Part shown: in pieces, positions 11,336 to 23,589 of the stretch | Numbering within the stretch: position 1 is the first letter of the stretch | Layout: every line of letters begins with the position of its first letter | Source: Aldrovandia affinis | Taxonomy: Eukaryota; Chordata; Actinopteri; Notacanthiformes; Halosauridae | Length of the DNA stretch: 64,000 bases | Direction of reading: 5' to 3' | Assembly (NCBI GenBank): GCA_029706075.1 | Contig: JAINUG010000011.1 | Span: forward strand, 9,758,370-9,822,369 | Notes under the pieces: model-generated | Database searches by the model: none | Told to the model about the DNA's origin: nothing | Seen by the model: only the letters and a program-made list of their open reading frames with translations | Translations under genes and position numbers: made by a program

Positions 11336-11475
11336 ATCATGTCTCAATTCAAGTCAAGTCCTGAGTCTTGAAGTGTCAAGTCCAAGTTGAGTCTCAAGTA
11401 TTTTTTTTTTGGTCAAGTGGCAAGTCATCAAACTTGTGACTCGAGTCCAAGTCACATGACTTGAGTCCACATTTC
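11336..11475. repeat. Degenerate CAAGT/AAGTC short-word repeat
   Basis: The stretch is built from AAGTC, CAAGT and GAGTC words, with a run of T in the middle. This is simple-sequence-like and non-coding. Confidence 0.6.
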
Positions 11476-11875
11476 TGGTGCATACTCCTCAACCATGATG
11501 TCCGTGCATTGGTTTGAGATGCAAGGCAAAACAAATGAGTAACTCTGAATCTGTTGACTTCAAATATGAATCTAGGGTGTGAGCAGGATGTTTCATCAAG
11601 AACAGTCCATTGAAAACTTCACAGAAATGGATCCTATGATCTGGTTTCAGTCCATAAACCCCCTATTACACCTAAAAATGCCTGTTTTCGAGTATAGTGT
11701 CGGAGTTCGGATCGGGTCTCAGCCAGGGCCAGATGGACTGAGTGATCCGACGCCATATTTAATACTTCTTAAAACAACACATTTCGAGTCAGATGTAATC
11801 TGGTTTTATTGTATGCAATGCGAAATCACCTACAAGGAAACCAGGCTGTTCGCGAAGCAGCTCTGCCCCCCTTGA

Positions 11876-13450
11876 CCGTGCATCAACCTTTTAACTTCTC
11901 ATAACTCCTCCTGCCTGGGAGCTTGACGTCATAACCACACCCCCTTGGACTCAGCTCCCTCCCACGATCTCACAGCACGTTCTCTGCACCCCAATTGGTT
12001 CCCTTCTGTTCTTATCCATTAACGTTTTTATGGTTCCCGTCACTAATCAGGCAATCAGGAGAAGTGTGAGGAATGTGAAGATTCTAGCCAGCTCTCTCCC
12101 CCCCCCTTGTGACCCCTGCTTTCTCGGAGTTTATTGCTGTGATAATGGACCCTTGGATCACCAATTCAGATTTATGGTGGTCCCGTCTGTGTGTCCCTTG
12201 GGGTTTTTTTAAGGTGTGTGATCTACCCAGCCTTCAGCGTGATAATCTAAGTCCCATCTGTAGGCCGTCTCTATGGCTTTATGGTTATCTGTGGCTGGCC
12301 CCAGCTAGCAGACCGTGCAGGAATTTGGCCAGCTGCAGGCACCAAGCCCTAAACCCCCAACCCAACTCTACCAGCTGAGCCACAGAGATCCACACAAAAT
12401 AGGCTTATATTCACATTACAAAAAATCTCCCACAATAGTGATGCAAAAAAACACAGGCAGTGGTCTACTGAGCAGTGGAAAAAAGACATGATCAGATGAG
12501 TCATCCTGCACCATATTCTCAACAAGTAGATGAGTAAAAAAACATAAATAACATAATATTGGTAGTGTATTCCATAGTTTAGGAAAATAAAAACAGAATG
12601 CAGCTTCTCCACTTTTTTGTGTTTGACTTTTGGCACATTAAGTAAACAGACATGAAAGGATCTCAGAGCTAGACTTGGATGTAGGGGTGTGACGGTATAC
12701 AATATTAAAATATGAACTACTGCGATTGTAAACCTAACATAATAGCGTGATAGTAAATCATACATTAGCCATACACTGGCTAATCTGTATCACCTAAATC
12801 GAGACAGACGAGAGCAGGGATGTTTGGAGACTTGAGCGGAGAAAAAAAAGATGAGGGGTGCGCACTCAGAGCCTGACAAGCGAGGTTAGTGGCCGAGATA
12901 AATTAGCCTACATCAGTGAAAAATCTGACCAAAGTCAATATTGGTAAAAATCTGTCACAATGTTAGGCCTCTGACAGGTTGGGAATCACTGAGATAAATG
13001 AAAAGTTGTATCAGATTCTGAGCTAAATAAACTTAGTTTGTCACCTCTCCTCCTCATCTATCCTGGGCCTCTTTTTAAAAAAGGACGATATCTTAAGCAT
13101 TGTCAAACTGAAAATCAAATGAACTAGCGTTATCCTACACTATAATTTTACACTATAAAATAGGCTATCTATGTAGGCTAGTTACAATCTAACGTTAACA
13201 ATTATTTGCAATCTCTCAGGCACTAACCTTTCAGAGACTGTGGGTCGCCGCGGTGGTGCATCCAAATGAATAAAATTGCTGCCTCTACATCTACAAGAAC
13301 GCCAAATCTAGTAGCGTGGGCCGCGTATTAGCCTGAATATAATTCACTTAAGCTCGCGTAAAGTGTATGCATACCCAACGCGAGTGGCATTGTTCACATA
13401 CCGCACTGTGTACTTTATGTCTGTCTGGATGTTTAAAAGCCATATCCACT
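11876..13450. other. No gene recognised; tRNA-SINE-like trace near 12365
   Basis: No conserved reading frame was found. Near 12362-12380 the minus strand contains TGGCTCAGCTGGTAGAG, an A-box-like string, which suggests an old tRNA-SINE fragment without a clear B box. The rest is AT-rich intergenic sequence. Confidence 0.4.
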
Positions 13451-13599
13451 AGGTGGCAGAGAAATCGCATAGGTAACGTACTGCTGGTTTGCCCGTTTAC
13501 TTACCATGTGGATTGGATGACAGACACAGATACGCTTTATTAGCATTACTAGCCTAGCCACATAAATACTAGTTGCCCCCCATTGTACTTCCCATGTGC

Positions 13600-13720
13600 T
13601 ACATGCTTTATTCTAATAAAGAAGTACTGAAATGGAAAAGCAAAGTCTCTCAACTCTTGATTCTGTGGCGTCCACCGCTATATTGGTGTCAGAAGGGACT
13701 CGAAGATGTTAGACGACCAG
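13600..13720 (+). mobile_element. LTR end and primer-binding-site-like sequence of a Gypsy element
   Basis: ctttattctaataaagaagt (polyadenylation-like) is followed by tattggtgtcagaaggga. TGGTGTCAGAAG right after an LTR end is the usual primer-binding-site form of fish Ty3/Gypsy elements. The LTR start was not located and no gag continues. Confidence 0.4.
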
Positions 13721-14037
13721 ATGGGAAGACCACGAAGCGGAAGAGGAGGAAGACTCCACTCGTAGGGTTGCAGGGGGAGTTCCTGCTGCAGAGCGGGTGT
13801 CGTGGAAATTAAAACTCAGTAGGATCAGGGAGAATTTCTTTAAACAGTATTAAAGCTTTAATTACGAACAGCTGCACAGAGACCCGTGTCACACAGGACA
13901 GTGAATCTCCCGCCTTCAAATTCAAATGGATATTTATATCCAACACAACGGAAGGGGAGGGAACAATCACAAGGGGGAAGTAACAGGGCGTTAACTTACA
14001 GGTAAATGAAGCTATGGGCTAACGTGAAGATAGTTAG

Positions 14038-14786
14038 TGTCACGGTTGTTCCCAGAACCACCACCAGATGGCGGTGTTGCGCCTTCCTTGGGGGAGGTGC
14101 ACAGGTGGACTCATTTACTAATCACCTCTCTACTTAAACTCGCACCTGGCTTCGTTCAGTGCGAAATCGTAAGCCATTGTTACGATCAAGCCGGTAAGGT
14201 CTGTTGTGTCTTTTTAAAGACGCAATTCATAAGAAACTTATATAGCAAAAGAAACGTCTCTACTCAAAACCTTCTCAGTTAAAAGAACCTCTTTATGAAA
14301 CCTATTTTAGGAATCTATCTAACTTTTAGGAGTTCAGTTTGGTTTCTTTTGAGCAGTCGGGTCGACTGTGTTTTGGGTTTTCATTTTCGTTCTTTTTGGC
14401 TCTACTAGCCTTTTCTCATTTGTTTCGGACACTCGGTTGTCTTTGGTTTTGTTATTCGTTTTCCCATTACCATTGGGTATACCGGTGGAGGTATTTTGCC
14501 ACCGCGTGTTTTTGTTTACTTATATCTTTTTATAAGGTATTTTGGTTATCGGGTGCGTTTCGCTACCCTTACTTTATCTACTCTACAGAGTTTTTTCAGT
14601 TCGTTTGGTTGTGTCTGTGTGACACTTAGTCACCCGTTGGGTGATATTTTCTGTTCCTCCTTATTTGTTCATTTCCCCCTATTTCTCTGATCTTCAGAGC
14701 TAGTGGTTAGACTGTAGGGCAGTACAGTCTTACTTATTGATCCCCCGGGGTTCTGCGAGTGGCACCAAGCACCAACCACCCTCACA
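14038..14786 (+). mobile_element. Solo LTR (family 1), 5-bp target duplication GTTAG
   Basis: The block starts TGTCACGGTTGTTCCC and ends AACCACCCTCACA, with GTTAG at 14033-14037 and 14787-14791. The solo LTR at 61233-61831, reverse-complemented, starts with the same TGTCACGGTTGTTCCC and ends CCCTCACA, so the two are one family. The shared internal block cccgttgggtgatattttct supports this. No internal retroviral genes flank either one. Confidence 0.85.
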
Positions 14787-15235
14787 GTTAGAACAGCCCT
14801 CCAAGGGTCTTAAACCAATGGGAAGGAGGTTTCCTGCTGTGGGGGAAACGTTACAAAAGAACAATGTTCCTTTGAAGTTGTGGCGCGAAAAGCCTTTTGT
14901 CTCTGACCGGACCACTCCGAACTGTAGTGTCACACTGAGTTAATTAGTGTCTGCGTCCCCTGTGGATGTAGTCTAGCATCCCAACTTGATACAAAATGTC
15001 TTCCTCCACACGGGGAACATGGCTATGAAGCCCTGGCAGAGAGGCCAACGGCGACTAGCGAGCTCGTAGCGGGAGGCCGCTTAGCTGCTAGTGAGGTAGC
15101 CACAGGCACAAACCCAGGGTGAGCGGTCCCCATGCTACTACCTGCCCGACAGTCGGCACTCTCCTGTCAGCAGCTGGAGATGCAAGGCACAGGGCCATCT
15201 TGCAGCTATCAACATGATTGCACCTGTGGCGTGCG

Positions 15236-15325
15236 GACCTAGTTTTACTGAAGCAGTTCAGGTTAAGTACCTTGCTCAAGGGTGCAACAGCAGTGCCCTA
15301 ACCATTACACTACAATGCCGCTCCC
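15236..15325. repeat. Short dispersed fish repeat (SINE-like fragment)
   Basis: aagtaccttgctcaagggtg, caacagcagtgccctaacca and ttacactacaatgcc form a string common in fish repeats. It is too short to assign to a family. Confidence 0.4.
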
Positions 15326-15394
15326 CCTGAGTAACTCGGCGGAACTCCCCAATACGACTGCAGGTGGCGGGAGCACATTCCGACGTGGCTCAAA

Positions 15395-15610
15395 ATAAGC
15401 CACTATGGCGGGAAAGGCGACTGGGAGGCGTACACGACCCAGTTCCACTACATAGCGGAAGCAGCGGAGTGGAGCGAAGTGGGGAAAGGCATAAGGCTGG
15501 CGACGGCCCTGGAGGGAGAAGCTCTCAAAGCACTCTTGGACCTGGGTCCCGACACCACGCCCACCTATCAGCTCCTTTGCACAGCGCTAAAAGGCGCTTC
15601 GGCAAAGTGA
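15395..15610 (+). pseudogene. Gypsy-type gag fragment
   Basis: In the frame starting near 15400 the sequence reads GDWEAYTTQFHYIAEAAEWS, then GIRLATALEGEALKALLDL and TALKGRFGK, the pattern of a Ty3/Gypsy capsid domain. Flanking sequence has stops. No protease or polymerase follows directly. Confidence 0.5.
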
Positions 15611-15619
15611 CGTCACTCC

Positions 15620-16377
15620 TAGCACTCAAACAGGAGCAGCACAGGAGGGAGAGACGGAGTGGCAAAGGCATCGGATTACTCGCTGCCGACGTCCAGCGCC
15701 TGGCACAGCAGTCTTACCCACAGCACCCGGGAGAAGTCTGCTACCAGGACCAGGTCCGCAACACCAGCCCTGCTACCCTGAACAAGGCATATTTGTGTCT
15801 ATGCAGCGGCAATTACACATTGTAGAGATGCGTGTAATTGCGGACCAGCTCTGTCAACCTCTCTTCAAAATGTTCCGCCTCCTTCTTCGCTTTCTTCCTG
15901 TTTCTCCTCAGTCAGTCAGTAGACTGGACATCACACATGGTATACTGCCCCCACAATTTATGTCAGTATCATTGCTCGCATACACGTAAAATTAATTCTT
16001 GAGGACGTACACAAGCTCCGCACCAAATGACCGCAGGATACACATGGCGGCCATTTTACGTACGCATACGCATATTTAAAGTGAAGTATATTTAGGGCTT
16101 AACAAGTATGAAACACACTGCAGCAGATGAAGTAAATTTTTTAATGAATTAAACTTTTTTCACACTCTTTTTTCATGCCTATTTTCCATTTATTTTATGG
16201 CCACCGCCTAGTAGCAGTCAGCGCAGACAGTGCAATGGTTAAAGCCTCCATGTATTAATGCCAGATTTAGAAAGAAAACACTTAGGCGGCTTGCCTAAAC
16301 ATTAGACAGGCAGGGAAAACAATGCATACAATAAAAACCTTTCTGAGCACATAGAACACGTTAGACGAGTTTTAAAG
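15620..16377. other. No gene recognised
   Basis: Frames here are short and unlike any family I know. Nothing beyond AT-rich sequence is supported. Confidence 0.4.
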
Positions 16378-16681
16378 TGTCTCTTAGAGGCACGGCTGTT
16401 CATCAAAGCAGAAAAATGCATTTTTCACTCCAGTTTCTTTCCTGGGGTTTATTGTGGCAGACGGGAGCGTTTCATATGCAATTTTAGCTCCGTGGTTGCA
16501 CCTATTACTGCACTAACAAAAAAAACAGCTCCTTCTCATTTTCAGTGGACGTCTAAAGCTGAGGCAGCATTTGCTGAGCTAAAGAGGAGGTTTAGCTCTG
16601 ATCCAATTCTCATCACTCCCAATCCTTTGCTCCCATTTGTGGTGGAGGTCAATGCCACTGAGCTCGGAGTAGGGGCTATAC

Positions 16682-16976
16682 CAGGGGTGGGCAAGGAGGG
16701 CCGTATCCGTTTCTGGATTTCATGCCAACTTCTGCTCTTAATTATTTAATTAGCCCCAATCATTTATGTGATCTGACATTTTAGCTAAATTACTTGATAA
16801 GTCCCTGAGTGACAGCTGAAGACTGTTCTCGTGTCCCTGTATGAAATGTTTACTGTAATCTAATGAGAGTGAACCGGCATTAATGCGTACAGCTAATTAG
16901 TTAATTGAGCCTGGGGTAATTGGTTAAAACAAAAACTTGGACACACACCGGCCCTCCAGGACCGGAATTTCCCCTG
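16682..16976. mobile_element. hAT MITE with 8-bp target duplication GGCTATAC
   Basis: The 295-bp element starts CAGGGGTGGGCAAGG and ends AATTTCCCCTG. GGCTATAC flanks it at 16674-16681 and 16977-16984, the 8-bp signature of hAT transposition. It sits in the RNase H region of the Gypsy remnant and carries no coding sequence. Confidence 0.9.
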
Positions 16977-17534
16977 GGCTATACTGTCACAGCATTCTCC
17001 TCTGGATCAGAAAGTGCACCCTTGTGCTTACTTTTCCCAGGGGCTTTTCCCTGCCGAGAGGAATTATGACGTCGGAGACTGCTGCTGGGGGCTAAACTGG
17101 CACTTGAGGAATGGCGACACTGGTTAGAGGGGGCTGAGCATCCGTTTACGGCCTGGACAGACCATAAAAACCTGGAGTACATCCAGGGCACTAAGCGACG
17201 TAACTCGCGGCAGGTCCGTTGGTTGCTTTCCTTCACACGATTCAATTTAAATCTAAAGTGTGGGCTAAGGTGTTACAGTGGGATCATTTTTCCCGGCTGA
17301 CGGGGCATATTCACAGGACCCATGAGTTCTTGGCCAGACGATTCTGGTGGCCTAAAATGGAGAGTGATGTGCGAGAGTGTGTCGGCCTGTTCGATATGTG
17401 CCCGTAATAAAGGGTCTCAGCTTCCACCGTCTGGTCTTCTCTGACCACAGCCCATTCCTAGTCGTCCTTGGAGCCACATTGCCATGGATTTTGTGACCGG
17501 TCTGCCTATGTCGTAGGGTCACACGGTCATCCTG

Positions 17535-18026
17535 GTGGTAGTGGATAGGTTCTCCAAGGCGGCTCATTTCATTCCCCTGCCCAAGCTGCCGTCCGCTCTC
17601 GAGACTGCCCGGCTGGTGGTTGATCATGTGTTCCATATCCATGGTCTTCCCCAGGACGTGGTGTCCAATCGTGGACCCCAGTTTGCTGCCCGGTTTTGGC
17701 GGGCCTTTTGTTCTCTCTTGGGCGCCTCTGTAAGTCTTTCTTTGGTGTTTCATCCTGAGACCAATGGGCAGACGGAACGTACTAACCAGTCTATGGAGAG
17801 GACGCTTCGCTGTTTGGCCTCATCCAGTCCTACCTCTTGGAGTCAACACCTCGCCTGGGCGGAATACGCACATAACACCTTGCGCAATACGTCTACTGGT
17901 CTCTCTCCATTTGAGGCTCAGTTCAGGTACCAACCGCCACTGTTCCCGGAACTAGATAAAGACGCGGGGGTGCCGTCCGCCGCGTCCTTTGTTCGGCGGT
18001 GTCGGGCTACTTGGAGGAGGGTGTGA
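17535..18026 (+). pseudogene. Gypsy integrase catalytic core
   Basis: A 163-aa open frame covers most of the rve domain. It starts after the first catalytic Asp (MDFVTG, upstream of a TAG at 17515). The second Asp normally sits in a SDRGPQF motif; here the codon reads N (VVSNRGPQFAARFW), a substitution that would abolish catalysis. The catalytic Glu is in ETNGQTERTNQ. The frame ends with a stop (ATWRRV*) before the C-terminal domain resumes at ~18030. Confidence 0.75.
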
Positions 18027-18839
18027 GAGTCACTCCTGCCTGCCTCTGCTCGCCAGAAGGTTATCGCAGACAGGTGTTGTCGTCCTGCACCTTTGTATCG
18101 TGTGGGGCAACGGGTATCACTCTCCACCTGCGATCTGCCGTTACGGGTTGAATCTCGGAAGCTCGCTCCTTGTTTCGTGGGGCCCTTCAAGATCATCCGT
18201 ATGATCAATCCCGTCACCATGCGTCTTCAACTCCCCCATTCCATGAGGGTCCACCCCACGTTTCATGTCTCCCGCATTAAGCCGGTTCTCACTAGCCCTT
18301 TGGCACCGGTTGACGTACCACCCCCTCCACCCTGGCTTATCGATAGTCAGCCTGTATAGCCTGTGTGCATCGCATTTTGGCTAGTAGGCGTGTGGGCAGG
18401 GGCATGTAGTATCTAGTGGATTGGGAGGGTTATGGCCCTGAGGAGCGCTGCTGGGTCCCATCCAGGAACATTCTGGACCCTGAGCTTATTCTGGATTTCC
18501 ACCGACATGGTTTGGAGGGTTCGGCTGGGGCCGGCCCTTATGGGGGAGGTCCTGTCACGGTTTTACTTTGTTCGGCCTCTGGAGGGCGCGTGGTCATGTG
18601 ATGTTTTTTTTTCTCTTTCTGCTGAGAGGAATCGTTGTCATTCTGCCGCCCTTATATGGTCTTGTGTCGGTGGGTGCTCTGATCACTTCCAGCTGAGAGC
18701 AATCAGTATTAATCCCGTCTCCTACTTAAGGTCTCTTTTCCCCTCATGCAAACGCTTCTGTGTAAACTAATTATTATGCTGTAGCCGGTATTCTGAACTA
18801 AGGTTTAGTTTGACCACCCTGTGGTTTTCTCTTAGTTAA

Positions 18840-20551
18840 CCCCCTGAGGTCGACTGGATCGCCGATGATCCGAGCAGCAATAAAAGTATATTACTATTTC
18901 TAATGTCGCAAGATTTTATCATACACACGCGGCAAAAACATTGACAGAAACCTTAGAATCGCGACTTTCCGATTTGAGCACTGGCAAATAATATGAGATT
19001 TTTTTAATTAGGTTAATTAGACCAAAAGTAAACCTTGCCTGTCACTCACTGTTTTACCTGGATGTACCGTCCCCGTTGTATTGACATGGTAACTAAGTGC
19101 TAGTTTCAGGGAGGGGCGTGGGGCCATGTGTGAAATCGCCATGTAAACAACACATACAATGTCCCAACATTATATAGCCTAGCATCTTGTCTGTGTTTAT
19201 GGTTGCAATCTGCCAGCAACAGACTGTGTATGCTGATATTTATTTTATTTCCCATGTTTTCAAATACTCGTGAAAATATATGAAATCCGCGTCTTGTGAC
19301 GCTATACGGAAACAATCAGAATCATTGCGAACTGCTGCGAATAATTAACGGGAGGATATTTAACCAGCTGGCATTCTCAGTTTCGGCACATGGACATTAT
19401 CTAGCTTAGCTTGATAGTACCTATTGTGATGAATGTTTCTTGCCTCTCGAGAATGTGTTTGTTCGTGCGCTTATTGTTGTTTAGATTCCCAGTGTTTCGT
19501 TTATTCCAAGTTTTTGGATACGTTTTGGATTTACCGTTTTACTTGTTTTGTTTGTTCCTGATCATTGGTTATTTTTGTTTGTTTTGTTTATGTCTTTCCG
19601 TGTCTTCGCAGACATGGATTTTGCTTTCGTTTTCCTACAGACGTTTAATGATAAATAAATATCTTAAACCCAGAAAACGGGCTACTTTTGATCATGTGCC
19701 TGTGCCCACTGCCAAACAGACTCTGGATGTTGGCAAACTGGCTTCTGTTGGTCACAAGAAATGCGTACTCTGCAAGATGTCGGGGAAACAACAGTGCACT
19801 CCATGGGAGTGCAAGGTTTGTGATGTTCCCTTGTGTCTACAGTTGACCAGAAACTGTTTTGAGAAGTGGCACCAAAGACTGTGAAAGAACAGATTGTCTC
19901 ACCATGTTTTAATTTAGATTTTTTTGTATATAGTTTGTGTGATGTTTTCAATAAATCTTCCAAAATGAAAAACACTTTTTTTTCTTTCTGTCTTCTGCAT
20001 GGCTCACTGACTATTGCTTACTCTGATGGCTTTTGTCTTTGTCTGATGGCCTTTGAGAAAGACATGGCCCATCTGACAGATCGTACAGGTGTGGACAACC
20101 CTCAGGTGTGGATCATGAATATTCAGGAAATTAGCATATAGCCCTCTCACAGCCTGACATTTTTTTGACCAGTTCTGATAAAAACTGGTTTTTAGCTATT
20201 TAGATCTCAGATGTGCTCAACTATTTTGACATCCTTACATAACCAAGACCTTGATGAACAAACTCATATTGGCAAAACAATTCATCACTATAGTTTAGTG
20301 TGTGCTTTCACAACTTTTGTGACAGCAGAAAAATGTACTCTTTATAACTTGTGTGTTTGTAGATCTATTTACAAGCTGCATATGATACTGACCAAACTAT
20401 TGATGGCATATAAATGTAGCTGTGATTGTCCTTCAAATAAAAATATCAAACACTTTGGAGTAAGTGTGTGTTAAGTTGATGAAATTGAGATAAATATCAG
20501 ACCACACCAAAATCACAAAGCTTCTCTGAGCTAAGCACAGACCTCAGGGGG
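18840..20551 (+). mobile_element. piggyBac deletion derivative 1
   Basis: TTAA at 18836-18839 and 20552-20555 flank perfect 12-bp inverted ends (CCCCCTGAGGTC ... GACCTCAGGGGG), which is diagnostic for piggyBac. The 1.7-kb element retains the 3' end of a transposase gene but not the DDD catalytic core. Subterminal blocks (cagaaaccttagaatcgcga and others) are shared with the copy at 21520-23035. Confidence 0.9.
19628..19884 (+). pseudogene. piggyBac transposase C-terminal cysteine-rich domain
   Basis: The end of a 157-aa open frame reads DVGKLASVGHKKCVLCKM, then WECKVCDVPLCLQ and NCFEKWHQRL before the stop. This C-x2-C ... C-x2-C ... C-x4-C pattern with a final CF-x2-WH is the terminal zinc-binding domain of piggyBac transposases, which binds the transposon ends. 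The upstream ~75 residues are Phe/Leu-rich and not transposase-like. The catalytic domain is deleted. Confidence 0.75.
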
Positions 20552-21149
20552 TTAAAAAGAGAAGGAACTAACTTGTTCATCTCAAAATAAAGGTTTAGCG
20601 TCACCACTCTGTGGTAGCTTTTAAGGGAGATTAATCATCTCCAAACGAAGGGTTTTAAGCTCAGCACTTCGGTGGTTTCCTTTGAGATATTTTTATTTGT
20701 TTGTTGGGGCTAAATTCCCCCAGAGCTAAAAATTTGTTTTCTTTTTCCTTAGCTCCTCGGTGAGGAGTGTTCATCCTATTAGGGTTGTTTCTGTTGGTTT
20801 TATTCTCGTGGAGTTTTGTCCCGGGGTTTCCTTATTTATTTTCTTTTTCTATCTGTTTTCCCTGCTCCCTAGTCTGTTCACAGATTGCTTGTGTTCAGCT
20901 TTTAGATACTCGTGAGAGTATGTGGCTCTTCCACCTTTGATCCACACTACATAGCTAGCCTGTGGAGAAACCGTCTTCAAAGGTTTTACAGCTATCAAAG
21001 GATTTGGGACTGCCATGTGACAACTGGAGTCAACATACCTTCACAGTGGGGGGCATCCACTATTCCACTAGTCCAATAAACCAGAAATCTGATATGTTAT
21101 GTAAACAACCATCCTCTAGAATTGCCAACAGATGGGGTACTGTCTAGGC

Positions 21150-21354
21150 CAGGGGTGGGCAATCTTACCCTGTGTGGGCCGGTGTGGGTGCAGGCTTTTG
21201 TTCCAACTGAACAGTGACACACCTGATTCCACTAATAAAAGCCCTGATTGAAGACTTTGATTAGCTGATTAGTCAAATCAGGTGAGCTACTGCTCGACTG
21301 GAACAAAAGCCTGCACCCACACCGGCCCACACAGGGTAAGATTGCCCACCCCTG
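21150..21354. mobile_element. Palindromic hAT MITE, 8-bp target duplication GTCTAGGC
   Basis: The 205-bp element starts CAGGGGTGGGCAATCTTACC and ends as its reverse complement. The two halves form long inverted arms containing TGCAGGCTTTTGTTCC. GTCTAGGC flanks it at 21142-21149 and 21355-21362. It is related at its tips to the MITE at 16682-16976. Confidence 0.95.
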
Positions 21355-21519
21355 GTCTAGGCTGGTCAGAGGTGTATAAAGGGAATGGTCAAACCCAGCT
21401 CATGGAGTACATTCGCTTATCAAGGTCTCCAGGCGCTCCAGCACAATTTTTGTCTTGGGGTGTGTGTTCTATATTTGTTCCATCTTGTCTTTATTTTCTT
21501 CCTACCTACTGTGTTTTAA

Positions 21520-23035
21520 CCCCCTGAGGTCGACGGGAGCGGCGCCGCTCCCAGCAGCAATAAAAGTATATTACTATTTCTAACTTCGTGATATTTTATC
21601 ATACACACGCGACAAAAACATTGACAGAAACCTTAGAATCGCGACTTTCCGATTTGAGCACTGGCAAATCAAATGGGATTTTTTAAATTAGGTTAATTAT
21701 ACCAAAAGTAAACCTTGCCTTTTACTCTCTTTTTTACCTGGTAGTAACGTCCCCCTTCTATTGACATGGTAACTAGGTGCGAGTTTCGGGGAGGTGTGTG
21801 GGGCGGGGCGTGGGGCCATGTGTGAAAACGCCGGCGTAAACACATAAACTGTCCCGACAATTTGAAGCAAGATTTTATACAGACATACAATTTTATTCAA
21901 GATGGAAAGATTTTCTGTGCTGCAGTGTTTGAGAGTATTGATGAAAAGCGACGAAGACAATAACTGACGAAGAGTAAGTAACTATATTTGATTTGCCATG
22001 TTATCAAATACTCGTATATATTCAATATATGAATTCCGCGTCTTGTGACTACATATTCCGCGTGTTGCAACGTAACAAATTGCAATATGCACACAAGATC
22101 TATGGAAGAATACTTTTCAAACAGCCTAAAATGTTATTTATTTCGCTTGTTTTCAAATACTCGTGAAAATATATGAATTCCGCGTCTTGTGACGCCAAAC
22201 ATATTCCGCGTGTTAGTAACTTAATCTAAATCCCTAACGTTAGTAGATTAGTTGGTTAGTACTATACACATCTACCTAATATATACAAAGTGCAATCTAG
22301 AAAGTAAGAAGGAAGAAAACGAGATAATAAGCGAAGGCGGAAAAAACCTGAAAAGTATAAACTCCCGAAGTGCATGACAAGACAAGGAGTGGATCTCGAA
22401 ATAAACGGAACAAGGACAGACAGGGAGCAGAACGTGACAGAACAGGGAAAATGCAATACTGGATAAAGAATAATTAATAAGGACTGAATGAAAAATAAAC
22501 AAAGACCAAAAAACAACAGAACAGGAACTCAGAATATAACACTGATGGCCCAGTGAGATGGCCCATCTGACAGATCTTAGAGGTGTGGACAATGAATAAT
22601 GAATATTCAGGTATTTAGCATTTAGCCCTCCCACAGCCTGAAATAAATGTGACCAGTTCTGATAAAAACAGGTTTTTAGCTATTTAGATCTCAGATGTGC
22701 TAAACTGTTTTCACACCCTTACATAACCAAGACCTTGATGAACAAACGCACATTGGCAAAACAATTCGTCACTATAGTTTAGTGTGTGCTTTCACAACTT
22801 TTGTGACAGCAGAAAAATTTACTATTTTTAACTTGTGTGTTTGTAGATCTATTTACAAGCTGCATATGATACTGACCAAACTATTGATGGCATACAAATG
22901 TAGCTGTGATTGTCCTTCAAATAAAAATATCAAACACTTTGGAGTAAGTGTGTGTTAAATTGATGAAATTGAGATAAATATCAGACCATGCCAAAATCAA
23001 AAAACATCTAAAAGCTTAGCACGGACCTCAGAGGG
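21520..23035. mobile_element. piggyBac deletion derivative 2
   Basis: TTAA at 21516-21519 and 23036-23039 flank ends CCCCCTGAGGTC ... GACCTCAGAGGG (one mismatch). Left and right subterminal regions match derivative 1 (for example tggcccatctgacagatc near 22560 and near 20068). It has no transposase coding. The middle 22300-22540 region is unrelated to derivative 1. Confidence 0.85.
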
Positions 23036-23589
23036 TTAATGTCTGTTGTGTGAAGTTTGCTAAGAAAGAAAGAAATGTTTCAATCTATGTCTTCTCTCTC
23101 TTTAGCGCTAGTAAGGGAAGGTGTAACAAGCCAGGAGCAAGGCCACAAGGCCTTTCTTCACACTATTTTGGTGAATTAGGATGGTGTCGGTAAAGCAGAC
23201 GCAAAGCAAAGGTGGTGGCCCTTTAGGGCGTGTCTAACGCAATTTTGATAATTTTGTGACTTAGGATGATAATGCACCTCGGGCTCAGTTGTAAAAGAGG
23301 TTGGATTAACTTTAATTTGTTATTTTCATGATTTGAGTTTATATTTTGAGACCTACATTGTTAAAAGAAAGTGTTTTATTTTACCATCTCTTTTTTTCCT
23401 TATTTGTAGACTTTCCAACTTAAAAAACTTTTCTTCTAACTTAATGTAATTGTTAAATGGAAAGCAATAAATAACAAACTCACAACTGCAACTAGGCCTG
23501 TTTCATTTATGTAGGCCTACATGCGTCACCCTGGAGTGTGCATCACAAACCACCTGGATATTAATGGAGTGGACCCCCTTCCGATTCAC

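Larger units (their letters stand above)
16378..18552 (+). mobile_element. Ty3/Gypsy pol remnant (RT end, RNase H, integrase, chromodomain)
   Basis: Starts inside the reverse transcriptase C-terminus (LFIKAEKCIFH near 16390). It continues through RNase H (FQWTSKAEAAFAELKRRF near 16540; YFSQ and [16 protein letters not shown] in pieces to 17200) and the zinc-binding H2C2 linker. The integrase core at 17484-17980 has MDFVTGLPMS, VVDRFSKAAHFIPL, FHPETNGQTERTNQSMER and YAHNTL. The C-terminus has [10 protein letters not shown] near 18265 and a chromodomain ([19 protein letters not shown] near 18415). Stops and frameshifts make it dead. A hAT MITE interrupts RNase H. The 3' LTR seems to start at 18553. 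Confidence 0.85.
18553..20890 (+). mobile_element. Putative Gypsy 3' LTR, split by piggyBac insertion
   Basis: TGTCACGGTTTTACTTTG begins right after the chromodomain frame, as a 3' LTR should. The LTR-like sequence is interrupted at 18836 by a piggyBac derivative and resumes at 20556 (aaagagaaggaactaacttg). The end is uncertain; a TTCACA near 20880 is possible. No second LTR is present to confirm the limits. Confidence 0.4.

Noticed and set aside
19411-19627. N-terminal part of the 157-aa frame as a membrane protein
   Set aside because: The Phe/Leu-rich stretch is AT-rich non-coding DNA read in frame with the real piggyBac C-terminus. There is no supported start.
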